In this document: piece after piece, positions 11,007 through 22,377 of the stretch
Layout: the number at the start of each line of letters is the position of its first letter
Position numbering within the stretch: position 1 is the first letter of the stretch
DNA from: Ligustrum vulgare
Taxonomy: Eukaryota > Streptophyta > Magnoliopsida > Lamiales > Oleaceae
DNA: 64,000 nt
Direction of reading: 5' to 3'
NCBI GenBank assembly: GCA_963555705.1
Contig: OY743181.1
Coordinates: 26,230,513-26,294,512, forward strand
Notes under the pieces: model-generated
What the model was told of the DNA's origin: nothing
Databases searched by the model: none
The model's input: only the letters and a program-made list of their open reading frames with translations
Translations under genes and position numbers: made by a program

Positions 11007-11739
11007 ACGAGGACACAACTGCAGTTGATACTTGCCTATGTAACCCTAATACAATGTTGGAACCACATGTATGACCATCAAAAATGTATCTAATCTTGAA
11101 TAGGTATGTTTTCCCCAATCTGGAGGACCTGCAAACCCAATTACAGGTCTCATTTGAGCACCTCACAATATATTCCTTTTTGTCATACCTAAGAACCAAG
11201 AATTCGAACATTTGTTGTATCGCATAGAATGTCATGCTTAGTTTCAGCACTTCTTTGTTCATGAAAACTCTATTCTCCTCAACATCTCTGGCATCTGGAT
11301 TTGTTACAGTATTGTCCACGTTGTCATCTGATATTTGCAGTGGCTCATCAGTTAAAAGACATTTGTCTGATGCAATTCCATAGATTGAATATTGTTCTTC
11401 ATTGTGGCCCTCAGTTACTTCAACTAGCTCCATGAAGGTAAAACTCCCTGATTGTTGTGTCATTTCCAATAATGTGACCTCAACTATCAAAGCATATTTC
11501 GATGGATCCTTATTCATATTCTTCACTGTGAGATATGACATTAAACTTGTATTATTTTTAATTCTAATTGGGTGTATGTCCCGACTCAATTCATAACTAA
11601 TCGAAACTGCAATCTTGTTTCGATCCAGCCCAAACTCCACCATCACTGTGTCCACAAGGTTCGAATAGTCGCATTTTTCATCAATCATTAACAAGGCAGA
11701 CTGTGACCCAGACGTCACACATATATGTATGTATCTCAT
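11007..11739 (-). pseudogene. Mutator-like transposase, N-terminal part
   Basis: The minus-strand frame starts at 11739 (MRYIHICVTSGSQSALLMID). It has the plant MULE N-terminal domain, then a zinc-finger-like DNA-binding module with spaced Cys/His (EYIVRCSNETCNWVCR, then FDGHTCG, about 11050-11180). It ends in HRQVSTAVVSS at the retrotransposon junction. Ignoring one copy of ACGAG and the inserted element, the frame passes directly into the segment that starts at 2406, which shows the two blocks are one gene. No stop codon interrupts this half. Confidence 0.85.
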
Positions 11740-12317
11740 ATCTGCATATGATTGTTAATGACGTTAGTATAGGAATAACTATGTTTAACAATATTTGGGT
11801 CTCACGGGGATGAATCTCTCAGTATATTACTTCTACTGCATTATAACACGCAATTTTACTTTGACTCATTGTATGTGACCTCAACGACTTTCAAACCTTT
11901 TACGTGCACAGAGTCTGAATTTCGTCCACGCTCATTTTGATAAACAAAATCATATTGCACAACATTTAATACATATTTTAATTTTACACCTAGATCAATT
12001 CGTGATATAGTGTAATCTCACATGAATATAACAAATGCGCACTTTCTATAATACAGTGGCCACATCAATCAGCGTATATAAAATGTGACCTCACGTCGAC
12101 GAACATAAAATGGACTTCGAAAGCTTACCCAACTACGATGTCGCTTTCTCAATGTAGCTTCAATAATACTGATGAATTTTATTTTAGTACAGTTCCCCTG
12201 GAAATGATTGTTTACCAGTTTGTGATATCGTATCTACAATCTTCTCAGTCGCTGCATATCACGCTACCGGTCATGATTGTTATTCTGCAAATTCCTATTA
12301 TGAAGGTGTCCTCGCCA

Positions 12318-12350
<33 letters not shown>

Positions 12351-12540
12351 GTATTTAGCGGATCATTATGGAAACATCATTCATAACTGCTTCCGTGATT
12401 TTTGGGACGTATCTTTCCATGATTTCAGTTACTCTGTATATATATAATATGCACCTAATTTTAGAATGAATTTGGGTTATACCTTATTTTTGATATGTGT
12501 ATTTATAACGGCCAGATAAGCATATTATTCCCATAAATTA
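11740..12540. other. Upstream flank of the Mutator-like transposase
   Basis: No credible gene. It contains TGTGACC words at 11874 and 12084 (reverse complements of those on the left side) and a T-run of about 31 bases (12320-12350). This is presumably the 5' end region of the Mutator-like element, but I found no terminal inverted repeat or 9-bp duplication. Confidence 0.35.
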
Positions 12541-12959
12541 TTATGTAAATGTCTATTAGCCTCTTATTTCATTTTATAATTTAAAAATTGTAAAGTATAA
12601 ATTGTGTTACATGTTCATATCTTATTTCGTCTAAATAAACTAAGAAAATGAGAGAAAGAACAATTAGCTATTAAAAAATAAATATGCAAGTCTCAACTTT
12701 ATGTTTTATTTTTTGAGTATTTTTCATTATATATGAATGTATAATTTATACATGAAAGTTACTTGCAATTTTTATTTCATTTTACAAATATATTAGACAA
12801 AGTAAAAATCTTATAGGGAGAAGAAATTACAAATTATCCACAATTTTTGTATGCAAGTTATATTTTTTGTTGTTCATCGTTTTATTTTAGCGGGCATTGT
12901 ATTTTTACAACTTATTCAATAAATAAATTGTGAATCATATCTTCGGGTGCAATTCATAG
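12540..12959 (+). mobile_element. Non-autonomous Helitron, 3' part (degraded copy)
   Basis: This is similar to the reverse complement of 40026-40365 and 61643-61975: it shares blocks such as TATGCAAGTC, GTATTTTTCATTA and CATTGTATTTTTACAACTTA in the same order. It is in plus orientation and ends near GGGTGCAATTCATAGT. The terminal hairpin seen in the other copies has been lost by a small deletion. An extra block (about 12752-12890) is absent from the other copies. The left end is not resolved. The copy ends about 240 bp from the QUA3 stop codon. Confidence 0.55.
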
Positions 12960-13201
12960 TTACAACAATAACAGTATATATAAACGCCGCACTCTTTACA
13001 ATATTCAGGCGTAAATTGCAAAGGTCTTTCCATCATCTTACGCGTTGCTCGTTCTATAATTACTACGTATTTTAAGCGAAAAAACAGGAAGAACATAAAA
13101 GACGGCTGCCTCCAATACATGGTTTTGCAACTTGAACATGAAGGAAGAGAAACTAAGGTTAATAGAAGAGTAGCTATATTACCCTGAACAGGAACTGTGT
13201 G
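12960..13201 (-). other. 3' flank / 3' UTR of QUA3
   Basis: This lies between the Helitron end and the QUA3 stop codon. A 3' UTR and polyadenylation site are expected on the minus strand here. I cannot place a cleavage site from sequence alone. Confidence 0.4.
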
Positions 13202-16200
13202 TCAGTTCAATGAAGGTAGCTTCCAGAAGGTCTTTGTGGCTACAAGAATCTGCTCCCTTCCATGTGACCCGGGTTCTTTCTCATGTATACAAGTTTTCCA
13301 TCTTATAGCACTAGCAATACGCTCTACTTTGTTAATCCCTTCGGGTGAATCACGGACTAATACTGTCCCTTCAGGACGCAAAATTCGATCAATTTCCACC
13401 ATCAAATCCACAAGGTTACATCTGCAATCAAGTCGAGTGGTCGATGATTAGTTTTTCTACTCAGAAGAAGAAATTTGGATGTATATATAGATCTTTGTTT
13501 AAACAATTCCTTCGTCCACAGTGACATTCCTAAGTCGTATATTTGTGCTTTATACTATTTACATTCAATAACTCTAATCTCACAATGCATTTGACAACAA
13601 ATTTGACAAAAGCTCACATGTGTGTGGAGTCCACGCGCTTTTGTCAATGACATTGTTCAAATAGAATAATTCATTTACATTTTACACTGTTGACTTGGGG
13701 TAACAAATTGATGCAAAAACAAAAATTAATAATGCTGTAAAAGAAAAATAAAACATAATTTCAACTCCAAACGACGTGAACTCTTGAACCTGTTTATTTA
13801 GTATCTTCATCTATATCTACAAGTTTATACTTGTGCAGACAAGACCCCAAACAACTGAGGTATATCTTCTGATAAAAGTGTTGCAGCAAGTGTAACCTGG
13901 ATCCTTCCCCAGCCAAGGCAAAAAAAAAAAAAAAATCTCTTTTACTAAATTAGGGAAGCCACAAATCTCTCATTAATTGATACAACTATTGTTTTTCTTT
14001 GAAGAACCAGTAATTAATTCAATTGAAATGCAATTAAATTCAGAATGCATAGCTCATATTCATGAAAAAGAATTTAAATAGAATTGTTGAGATCATGTCC
14101 CCAGAAAATCTTCCATATAATGTGAACTCAGTTGATATAAAAAAAAAAACCAATGCATGCTGAAATCTTTACGTGCTCAATGTACCAAGAGACTGAAGGA
14201 ACTGACTGTTTTCTTTAAGAGTTTCATGGGATATAACAAAAAGTGCACAATATTTGCTGTGACATTTCCACAATATGCAAAAAGTGAGCAATGGAGGGAA
14301 TATTCAGATAGAAATTTAGTAAGTAGACATATCATAAAGGAATTAGCATACCTGCTCTTCCCAGTTATGGGATCCTTTGTAAGAGATTCAATTGCAGCTA
14401 CATGGATGAAATCATAAGTCCGAGGATATGTTGAGAAAGGTTCACACCTGTCAACATCAGTCATAAGCATAGTTAGATGGTTAAAATCCAATCATACATT
14501 ACTATCATGTAAGATGTGTAAATGACAGGAGCAACAAAAAATCTATTTATTTAACTATCATCGCCTCTAACTCTATGCTTTAAAGCATGGAACATTACTC
14601 AGGGTCTAGATTTAGAAATTATAAATAGGCTAAAGTCCAATCATGAAAAGTAATGATACAGTGTGGTCAACCAGTTTGTTGTTAAAATGAATAATTACAG
14701 ATCCATTATTGATTCAGCAAAGAGATGATACATACCATGTGTTAGCTATTATAGGGGTTGTAATTGAAGTTTCTCAAGAAGGTTCAAACACTGAACATCT
14801 GCTAGCATGCATGCTAAATGCAAATGTTGAACTATCTACATAAAATGACAAACAGAAGTGTTACAATTACTCACCAATCATGGTACATCCCAATAAGACC
14901 ACGGTCAAATATGACATCAAGTGTTGAAGGCTTGCGAGGAGGGACAACGTTCATAACCCAAACATGATCCGATATTATTGCAGAAGCAAAACCACCAAAA
15001 AATGCATTCATGTCCATGATATTTCGTATGGATGGAGTTCCTAGTCTCAAGTTCAGAGTATTCTTATAGTAAGTGACCCTTCTCAACCATCTTCGGTTGT
15101 CAGCTTCGAACACATCAATTCCATTTTTCATCACACTGGCCCTCGAAGGAGCCTTTATCAATCTCTCTGGCCATTTTGGAATTATCCCAACTGCATATTC
15201 ACCCTTGGCAGAAGACATCCTGCTCACACATTTCTTCAACTTAAAGTACCTGCAAAAGAAAGTAATTCAGATCCAGAATAACTAATCATGGAAGGCCAGC
15301 TTTTATTAACAATTCGATATGAGGTCAGCGCCATAGGTCAAATGCATGGAAAAGTTGCAGGAAGAATAAAACTGAAAAGGGCAATAAATAAATAAATAAA
15401 TATTAGACACCACATGATGGGAATTACCATGCGACACTAGGGTCATCAGATTCCTCACACAAGTCAAGCCCAAATTCATTTTGGTTAGGAAGACATGAAT
15501 CACCATTAGGCTTTTTCCATATGGCAGTGTTTCCATCCACTACAATGAGCTCATAACACAATGCTCTGGCTACTGCCTGGAGATCAGCCCATTCCTTATC
15601 TTGTTTGGGCCACTGTATGGGGGGGCCAGATATGACAAGGTATCCTCCAGGGCGAAGTAATCGGTCAACTTCAAGAAAATATGTTGCATCTGCAAAGTTA
15701 CAAGACTTCCACGTTATTAACACACGATGCAAATTATAAAATCTCGACCTGATAATTACTAATGTATCAAGAACTCACTATATGCAGTGAAAGGAATCAA
15801 GCAGCGAGAACAATGCACCAAATCAAAAGAGAAACCAGGAAACGGAAGTCTGCGAGTGCCAAGCATCCCAACAAATGCTGGTATTCCTCTTTCTAAAGCA
15901 AATTGTATTTGTGATTTGTGCGAATCTCTTGGGGCAAAAGAAAGAGTTAAAATATCTTCAGCAAGCATGTATCCTCCAAAACTAGCAACCTATGATGGAA
16001 TGGCAATCAGATATTTTTGAAGACACAAAAAAGACTAACCAGTCTGAATATTAAAGCAACCAGCATGAATTTCTTACCCCACATCCCATATCAAGAGCTG
16101 TTCTCAAAACTCCGCCAGTTATAGGTATATATTGTTTAAGTTTCTCAATATATGGCAGTGCTCCATCAGGGAACATCGTGCCACCACCAGGAAATATAAA

Positions 16201-18522
16201 ATATGGGCCTTCTTTTTTCATCCATCCTTGGTGGCCTTTTCTCTCAGCTATTTTACTATATGGCATATTATCATGCCATATCTGCATGTAGACAGTGCAA
16301 TTATAATAAAGTCAAAGATCCTAACAATGTTTTGACAAGAAAACAAGTCACACTCAACCACAAATCCAAGTTGCACTTTCAAATGCTAAAATGCTAAATT
16401 AATAGATACTTGAGAATCACGTGCTGAGATTTTTCCAAATAAAATAATAATCCGTGACTAGTTGTGTTCGGTAACGTCAAAATATCTACTCCACCTTCTT
16501 GGAAATTCCCCATTTTCTTTACATTATAAACAAAGCAATACCCGCCCATCACTCATTGTTAAAAATAGAATTAATGGGAAACTGAACAACAAATGAAGCT
16601 AATATTGTGAAAACTGCTAGAACTAATCAGGAAAATTATATTTACTTCTAAACAGTTTAGGCTGGATAATTAATCACATCAAAGGAGTCCATCGATCAAC
16701 TCTGCGACTAAGCTTGTGCTTGATGGTTTACTTGGTATTTTAATTTTGATTTTTCATTAGAATTTGCAGCCAAAGAAAATTATGTAAATAAAATTAACCA
16801 AGTCTCTCCTCTTTCAAACCTAATTGTTTGGTAATGGAAGAAATTTCGAACTTTTTCCTCAAATTCATACATTTCTATGGGACCCATAAATTTTCACACT
16901 TTTCAACTACTATTCAACAACACATTCTCCCCAAACCTTTTTTCTTCTGGTACAAAACAGGCCCTATTAAATGCCAAATCAATGTACAAGGTCAAAGACT
17001 GCTTTATATTATACTTTCAAAGCCATTTAAATTACATAACAGGCTTAGTTGTCTAATAGATCTTCCATGAAAAATTAGTTGGTTAAATTCTAAAATACGA
17101 ATTCATTGATATAAGACAATTTAATGCCAATACGTAAAATTGTCCCAGTGACACAGTCAGTTCAAAATAGTTATCAACCTTTAAAGAGTGAGGACTGAGG
17201 AGAAGCACAAATGAAAAACTTAAAAAGAATCAAGACAGGCAAAAGAAACACCATTTATGGAGTGAGAAACCCTTGCACTTTACTTCAAAACCTAAAGCGA
17301 TCTGAGTAAGCCCCTGTTCGGTAAAACTTAAAATCAAGATTGTAATTTGAGTAAAGGTCAACAATTTAACCACACATTTCATAGAACCCACAACGTTTCA
17401 ATCACATATTCCATCAACTTCTATCAAAATCTACTGAAAAAATAATTTTAATGCCCACAAAAGAGGGGTTAAATAAAAATACCATGCACTAGAGCAACCA
17501 AACTTATTAACTACCAAGGCTACAAATGTGTGTAACTAGCATATAAGTCATGCCAGTAATTGAGGAATTATGCAAGATTCAGTCTTTCAACTTTGGCGTC
17601 AGTTTTACCAAACCATTAGATACAGATTACAGATTATGTGAAGTAGAACTTTTAATTGTTCCATCTAAAATTACATTGACTCACTTGAGCTATGCTACTC
17701 AAATATGATCCACAGGCAAGACCCCAAAAAAAGGAAAGAAAAGAAAAGGAAACGAAAGGGGGCTTCTACCATCACCAAGCGGTAACCTACTTGAAATACA
17801 GCACTTTCTGATAATTTTGATAGCTAATAACCTATATTTCACGAACATACAAATAGACAATTCACAATATTTTGGCGCACATCATGGACCGATTTTCTAA
17901 TTCTACATGATAGTTAGCATTCCACTCATCAAACAAGCTCAAAAACTTCAAAATCCTCAAGTATATTATTCTATTCTTTTCTTCTATCCCCAAATACTAA
18001 AAAACCCCAACCTCCAAAAAGTTAATAAGTAAACCCATCAAAATATTTTAACAACTAACCTAATCAACAGAGTTAAAACAACTGTAAATCAACCTTTTGC
18101 AGACTTTCCGGCCAGTGGACCGGAATGCAGTACCCATCAGGCGGGGGGACCAAGCAGAGCGGCGTCTCCTCAGGCCGGGGGCAATGCCTTTCTCTATAAT
18201 AATTCATCTCCCTACTAAGCTGACTGTTCAGCCGGGGATCCTCACAAGGCATATGATCCACCATATCAGCCGGGCACGCATCAATGGACGCCGCCTGCCT
18301 TCCAAATTCCACCAGCACCACCAGCCTCCCCCGGTGCTTCGGATCCGAACCCGATGACTTCAATAAAGTCCGCCTCCCCGATGCAGCCAAGGAGTCCCCC
18401 AAAGGGGTAAACACTAAGATGAAGAAAAGTAACACTGCCCCGAAGAAAACTGCAGTTACTATATCTAACAAACGCCACTGCTTCACATTACGCTTCGATG
18501 GAGGGAGATTCGAGTGACCCAT
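13202..18522 (-). CDS. QUA3: Probable methyltransferase PMT13 / QUASIMODO3 (pectin methylation)
   Basis: I assign seven exons on the minus strand: 18522-18094, 16281-16078, 15989-15779, 15689-15428, 15249-14875, 14447-14352, 13421-13202. All junctions are GT-AG and in phase, total 1797 nt, 598 codons plus stop, the length of Arabidopsis QUA3. It belongs to the plant DUF248/PMT family. QUA3 is a Golgi type II membrane protein that methylesterifies homogalacturonan. The N-terminus begins [20 protein letters not shown] and has one membrane anchor (residues about 20-40). The SAM-binding motif LDMGCG ends exon 2 (about 206-211). Later come [45 protein letters not shown] (about 444-457) and DRILRPEG; the C-terminus is WKLPSLN. 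Intron 1 is about 1.8 kb. All motifs are intact, so this is the most secure gene in the window. Confidence 0.96.
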
Positions 18523-18572
18523 AAGTTAGTTTTCTACTTCTTGGTAATTCGAGCAGTAATTCAAGATCTCAA

Positions 18573-18584
18573 TATATATACATG
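18573..18584 (-). promoter_or_regulatory. Possible TATA box of QUA3
   Basis: The minus strand reads GTATATATATTG about 50-60 bases before the QUA3 ATG. The position would imply a short 5' UTR. The surrounding DNA is AT-rich, so the call is weak. Confidence 0.3.
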
Positions 18585-18599
18585 TAGCTATCTATATGG

Positions 18600-19814
18600 A
18601 GTTTATGGGTTGAAGATCTGAAGTAGTGCATAGTGTTACTAACAAGGAAATGCTCAACGGCAAGGCATTTTCTACAGAGAAAAGGGAGTGGTACAACTTT
18701 CCAATGCTAAATGCTTATTGCCGGGTTAATTTTTTAGTTTTGGTCACTGAACTTCCAGTAAGAATCGCCTCACTTTGGTAACTTCTAAAATTATTTTTCT
18801 TTCACTAATTCTACCGTTTATCCGTCAAACCTTCACCTGTCAGTTCTTCAAGAATCAACAAATAATAAATCTTCACTTTTCATTTACAATTAATTGTTAT
18901 CTTATTTTTAAGAATTTGCTGAACTTGTACTACTGTTCCCTGAAAATGTGGAGAATTACGAACAGAAATTGAAGAATATTTAGAAAGAGTACATACATGG
19001 GGATGAGGAGATATGTTACTATTTGGAAGGGAGTGAATATTTCGATGTCAGGAATTTTGAGTATTGTATTCGTATTTTAATCAAGATCAATGACCTTACC
19101 ATCTTACGATTCTTGCCAGCCGCATCTACCATGATTTCATCGCTTAAGTTTGAAAATTTTAGTTTAGAAAATCGGAACCAGAACCAAAAGAATCGAACGG
19201 TTCGGTTCGGTTCCAGTTCGATTCTTCTCTTCCAAAAAGAACCAACGATTTTATTTCAAAAAAATCATCGGTTCTTAATTCGATTTGATTCTCTAGGAAC
19301 CAGAATCATATGGAACCAAGCCCATGTCTAGAAAAATCATAAGTTTTTTAAGACACCTGAATCTTATGGAATCAATTGAAATTCATATTGAAGACCTTGA
19401 ATTTTGGTGAATTCTATAAAATTTCAAATTGAGGATACGCGGAATGTTATGAAATTTTAAAATCTTACATCAAATATAAGATTATGCCAAATGTAAACTA
19501 TTCATTATTTTCCTTATTTTTTATTTTTAAAAAATACAATTTCATTTCATTTAGTTATTTAGTTAATTAAATACAAAAAAAAGTATTTATATTTTAATAA
19601 TTAATATTTTATAAAATGAAGTATTATTTTATAAAATTAATTAATTTTAATAATTAATTATTTTGAACACTTACAATTAATGTTATCGTAATGTAATTAA
19701 AATTAAACTTTTTATTAGCTTAAAATTCAAAAAACAAACATGAAAATTTTAAAAAAAGGGATATAAAACATGTAGCAATGACACAACTCGGAATAACATA
19801 AGAAATTTAGTCTT
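18600..19814. other. Intergenic DNA upstream of QUA3
   Basis: No gene is supported. About 19165-19320 is rich in GGTTC/GAACC words in both orientations, like a small decayed repeat. About 19490-19760 is very AT-rich. Confidence 0.4.
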
Positions 19815-20014
19815 AGAAGTTATTATATTCCTCCCACAAGTACTCAATCAACGCATTTCTTGTTGTGATGTATGCTTCCTTGTCCTTAATATTTCGATGT
19901 CGAGCAAGAAACACTCGAAATCATTGATTCTCTTCTACAGAGATCTCAATTGTCGGAGTTGGCACTTCAACATAGGTGTCAATTGGTGCACTGAGATCTC
20001 TTTCGTCCTTCATG
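19815..20014 (-). pseudogene. PIF/Harbinger-type transposase, C-terminal remnant
   Basis: The minus strand from about 20004 reads KDERDLSAPIDTYVEVPTP, then EENQ followed by a TGA stop, then FRVFLARHRNIKDKEAY and RNALIEYLWEEYNN before a TAA near 19815. This resembles the C-terminus of plant Harbinger (ALP1-like) transposases, with acidic linker, F..FLAR...IKD.EA and LRNALIEHLWEEY-type ending. The upstream catalytic part is missing; the fragment is cut where the LTR-like sequence at about 20016 begins. The assignment rests on motif memory only. Confidence 0.5.
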
Positions 20015-20015
20015 T

Positions 20016-21328
20016 TGTGAGATTTTATAACCGCTAGCGTACGGTGTCAAGTTTTGTAATATGATGATGAAATAGGATGTCGAACCCACGGGGATTGATA
20101 ATAATTTTCTGTCAAGTACTAAAAGTATACTAACCTTTCTTTTATCTAGATAATCAAAATTATATGGAATCAATGATTTTAAAAAATGAGTCTAAATGTG
20201 ATCAATTTGACTAAATTAACGAATACACCTAATCACGAAGTTCAAACGATATATGAAGAGTCTGGAGGTTTTGATTCACCCTAGTATCAATTATTTCTTT
20301 TGTATCTCCATTAATTTCCAATTGTTTTTATTCAAGTTTATAAGCATAGAACTCTATAGTATTTTTACTCCTTCTCACGAGTGCCAAGTAAAAATCAATC
20401 CAATCATTCAATTTAAATATCTCTATTCCAAACCATGTCCAGACTTTTAATAAGTTCTATGGTTCTTTAGTGAAACGGATTCAAAGGATTTACACTTTCT
20501 CTCGAAACCTATAAAATCCTAGGTTGTGTTATTCTAGATCCAATCTAAGGTTCCCTCTCTCGAGTGCTGAAACTTAGATAACAATTCATTCAACTAATGA
20601 CCAATGAATTGAAAGCATTAAAATCAATAACACAAATAAACTTAGAATAAAATTTCATGAAATTTAATGGAAGATTAAAACATTGTGTCAATCTAATATT
20701 ACATAAATCCCCTAGAAATAAAATTAGCTCATAATGAAATAAATAAGAAATAACAAGATCTTAATTGAAAATATAAAAGAGAAGATGAAAAACTATTTTG
20801 GATTGATTTTGATCTTCTTCATCACCTTGTTCTCCCTTCAATTCTTCATTCTCCTTGGTTAGCGTCGTCCAAAAAGTCCTCTCTTTGATGTTCTCCAACC
20901 CTTTTTTATCTCTTTTTCCTTTCTTGTTCAAGTCCTAGTTGAATTGGGCCTTGAAAGCATAAAAATAGGTGATGAAACAGATGGCGTGATGCCTAGGCAC
21001 TGCAAAAATTAAACGACAGTGCCTCCTCAATTCTTCTTTTAGCGTTTGGGGCAGCACCTAGGCTCTACTTTGGAGCTCCTAGGTGCTTCCTTAGCTGCCT
21101 CCTTTACTTTTTTTTTTTCTACTTTCTTACTTCTTTATCTTCTTGATTCATTCCTCATCGCTATTTGTCTCTTTAAAAAGTAAAGATCACCCACGTTTTC
21201 ACCACATAAATTAACTTGCAACACAACATGACACCACACATCAAAACATTCAAAAACTCTAAGGTTTTGCACTAAAATTTATGGTTTTCTTGACATATAA
21301 ACTTAAGTGAAAATAGACTTAAAAGATA
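20016..21328 (-). repeat. Probable LTR of a minus-strand Tat/Athila-like gypsy element
   Basis: Read on the minus strand, a purine tract (AAGTTTGGGGA, 21339-21329) precedes about 1.3 kb of non-coding DNA. This ends with CCGTGGGTTCGACATCC (about 20100-20080) and CTAGCGGTTATAAAATCTCACA (20016-20040), motifs typical of LTR ends in this branch. There is no matching second LTR in the window, so the boundaries are estimates. It holds no coding region. Confidence 0.4.
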
Positions 21329-21807
21329 TCCCCAAACTTACGAATTTACTAGTGCTCGAGCAAACGCAAACACAAAGAAATAGAAAAGTGATAAAGAAAA
21401 ACCCAAGATCAATTCAAAACACAAGCAACAATTTTAGTTAGAATGCTTGCCCCTTTCGACTCAAGATTTAGAACAATAAGCCAAACCAGAGTCACTTCAA
21501 ATTTAACTTGCAAGAGCCAAATTTTCAAGCATCCAATGTAAAATAAGTATGTGTGTGTGTGAAAAATTAAACAGGGCATTGTACAATCACAAGTTGGTTC
21601 ATTCCCAACCCTCACTGGTTTAATTATCCTTTCTTCACTCGTGAGATGCTAACCCACAGACTTAGTTTCTTTTATTTACTTTATAAGGTGAATTCTAAGG
21701 CTAAATTTTTAATTCCCTAATGTCTTTCATCACTAAAATTTGGTTGAGTCAAATCAGTAATGTCAACAATTTATGCATGTGACGATTCTCCTTTTATTGA
21801 GTATATT
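21329..21807 (-). other. Non-coding internal region of the outer LTR element (left part)
   Basis: Purine tract at 21329-21339 and then non-coding sequence. A (TG)n run lies at about 21550-21560. The sequence appears to resume at 26877 (GTATCCCACC) after the inserted gypsy element, because TTGAGTAT at 21799-21804 is repeated as GTATC there. Confidence 0.4.
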
Positions 21808-22377
21808 TGATGAGAATCATAGCAGACTTGACGAAGCAAATTAATTATTCAAGCTAAAAGAAATTCAAACTTTGATGCACGTACCAATGGGACTCATGAC
21901 AAAATCCAAGGTCAAGAAGGTCCAAGAATTGATGGTGATACTCGCTTACGAGCTATGAAATCAAGTCCAAGTGAAAGGTGAGAAGATGCATCAAGTTTGG
22001 GATTCAATTAAAGTTTTTATAGAGATAAAGTCCGAATTTGAGCTTCACTATACTTGAAGAATTGTAGCCTTTTCATCTAGTTTCCAAATCATTTTGAATC
22101 ATCTCAATCAGACATTGGGATCAAAAGTTATGACTGAAATACTGAAGATGACAGGATCAGTCAGTGGTTGATCGAAAATCCAGAAATTTCAAGCAACCTC
22201 AATTCATTTCGGCGGACCATTTGGTAGACCAAAAATTACTTCGATCGATCGAAATTTACTGAAATTTCAAAATACAACATTTTCTTTTATTCAGATTTTC
22301 TTTATTTTTTATATTTTTGTACTATAAATACCGAACTTGTCTCAAACCCTAATAACTTGGTTGTTCATTGTTCTCTT

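Noticed and set aside
12138..12386. Plus-strand frame with a poly-Phe tail
   Set aside because: The frame is kept open by a homopolymer T-run; there is no homology or promoter evidence.
19165..19320. GGTTC-rich segment considered as tRNA or Pol III gene
   Set aside because: There are B-box-like words but no A-box at proper spacing, no cloverleaf and no target duplication.
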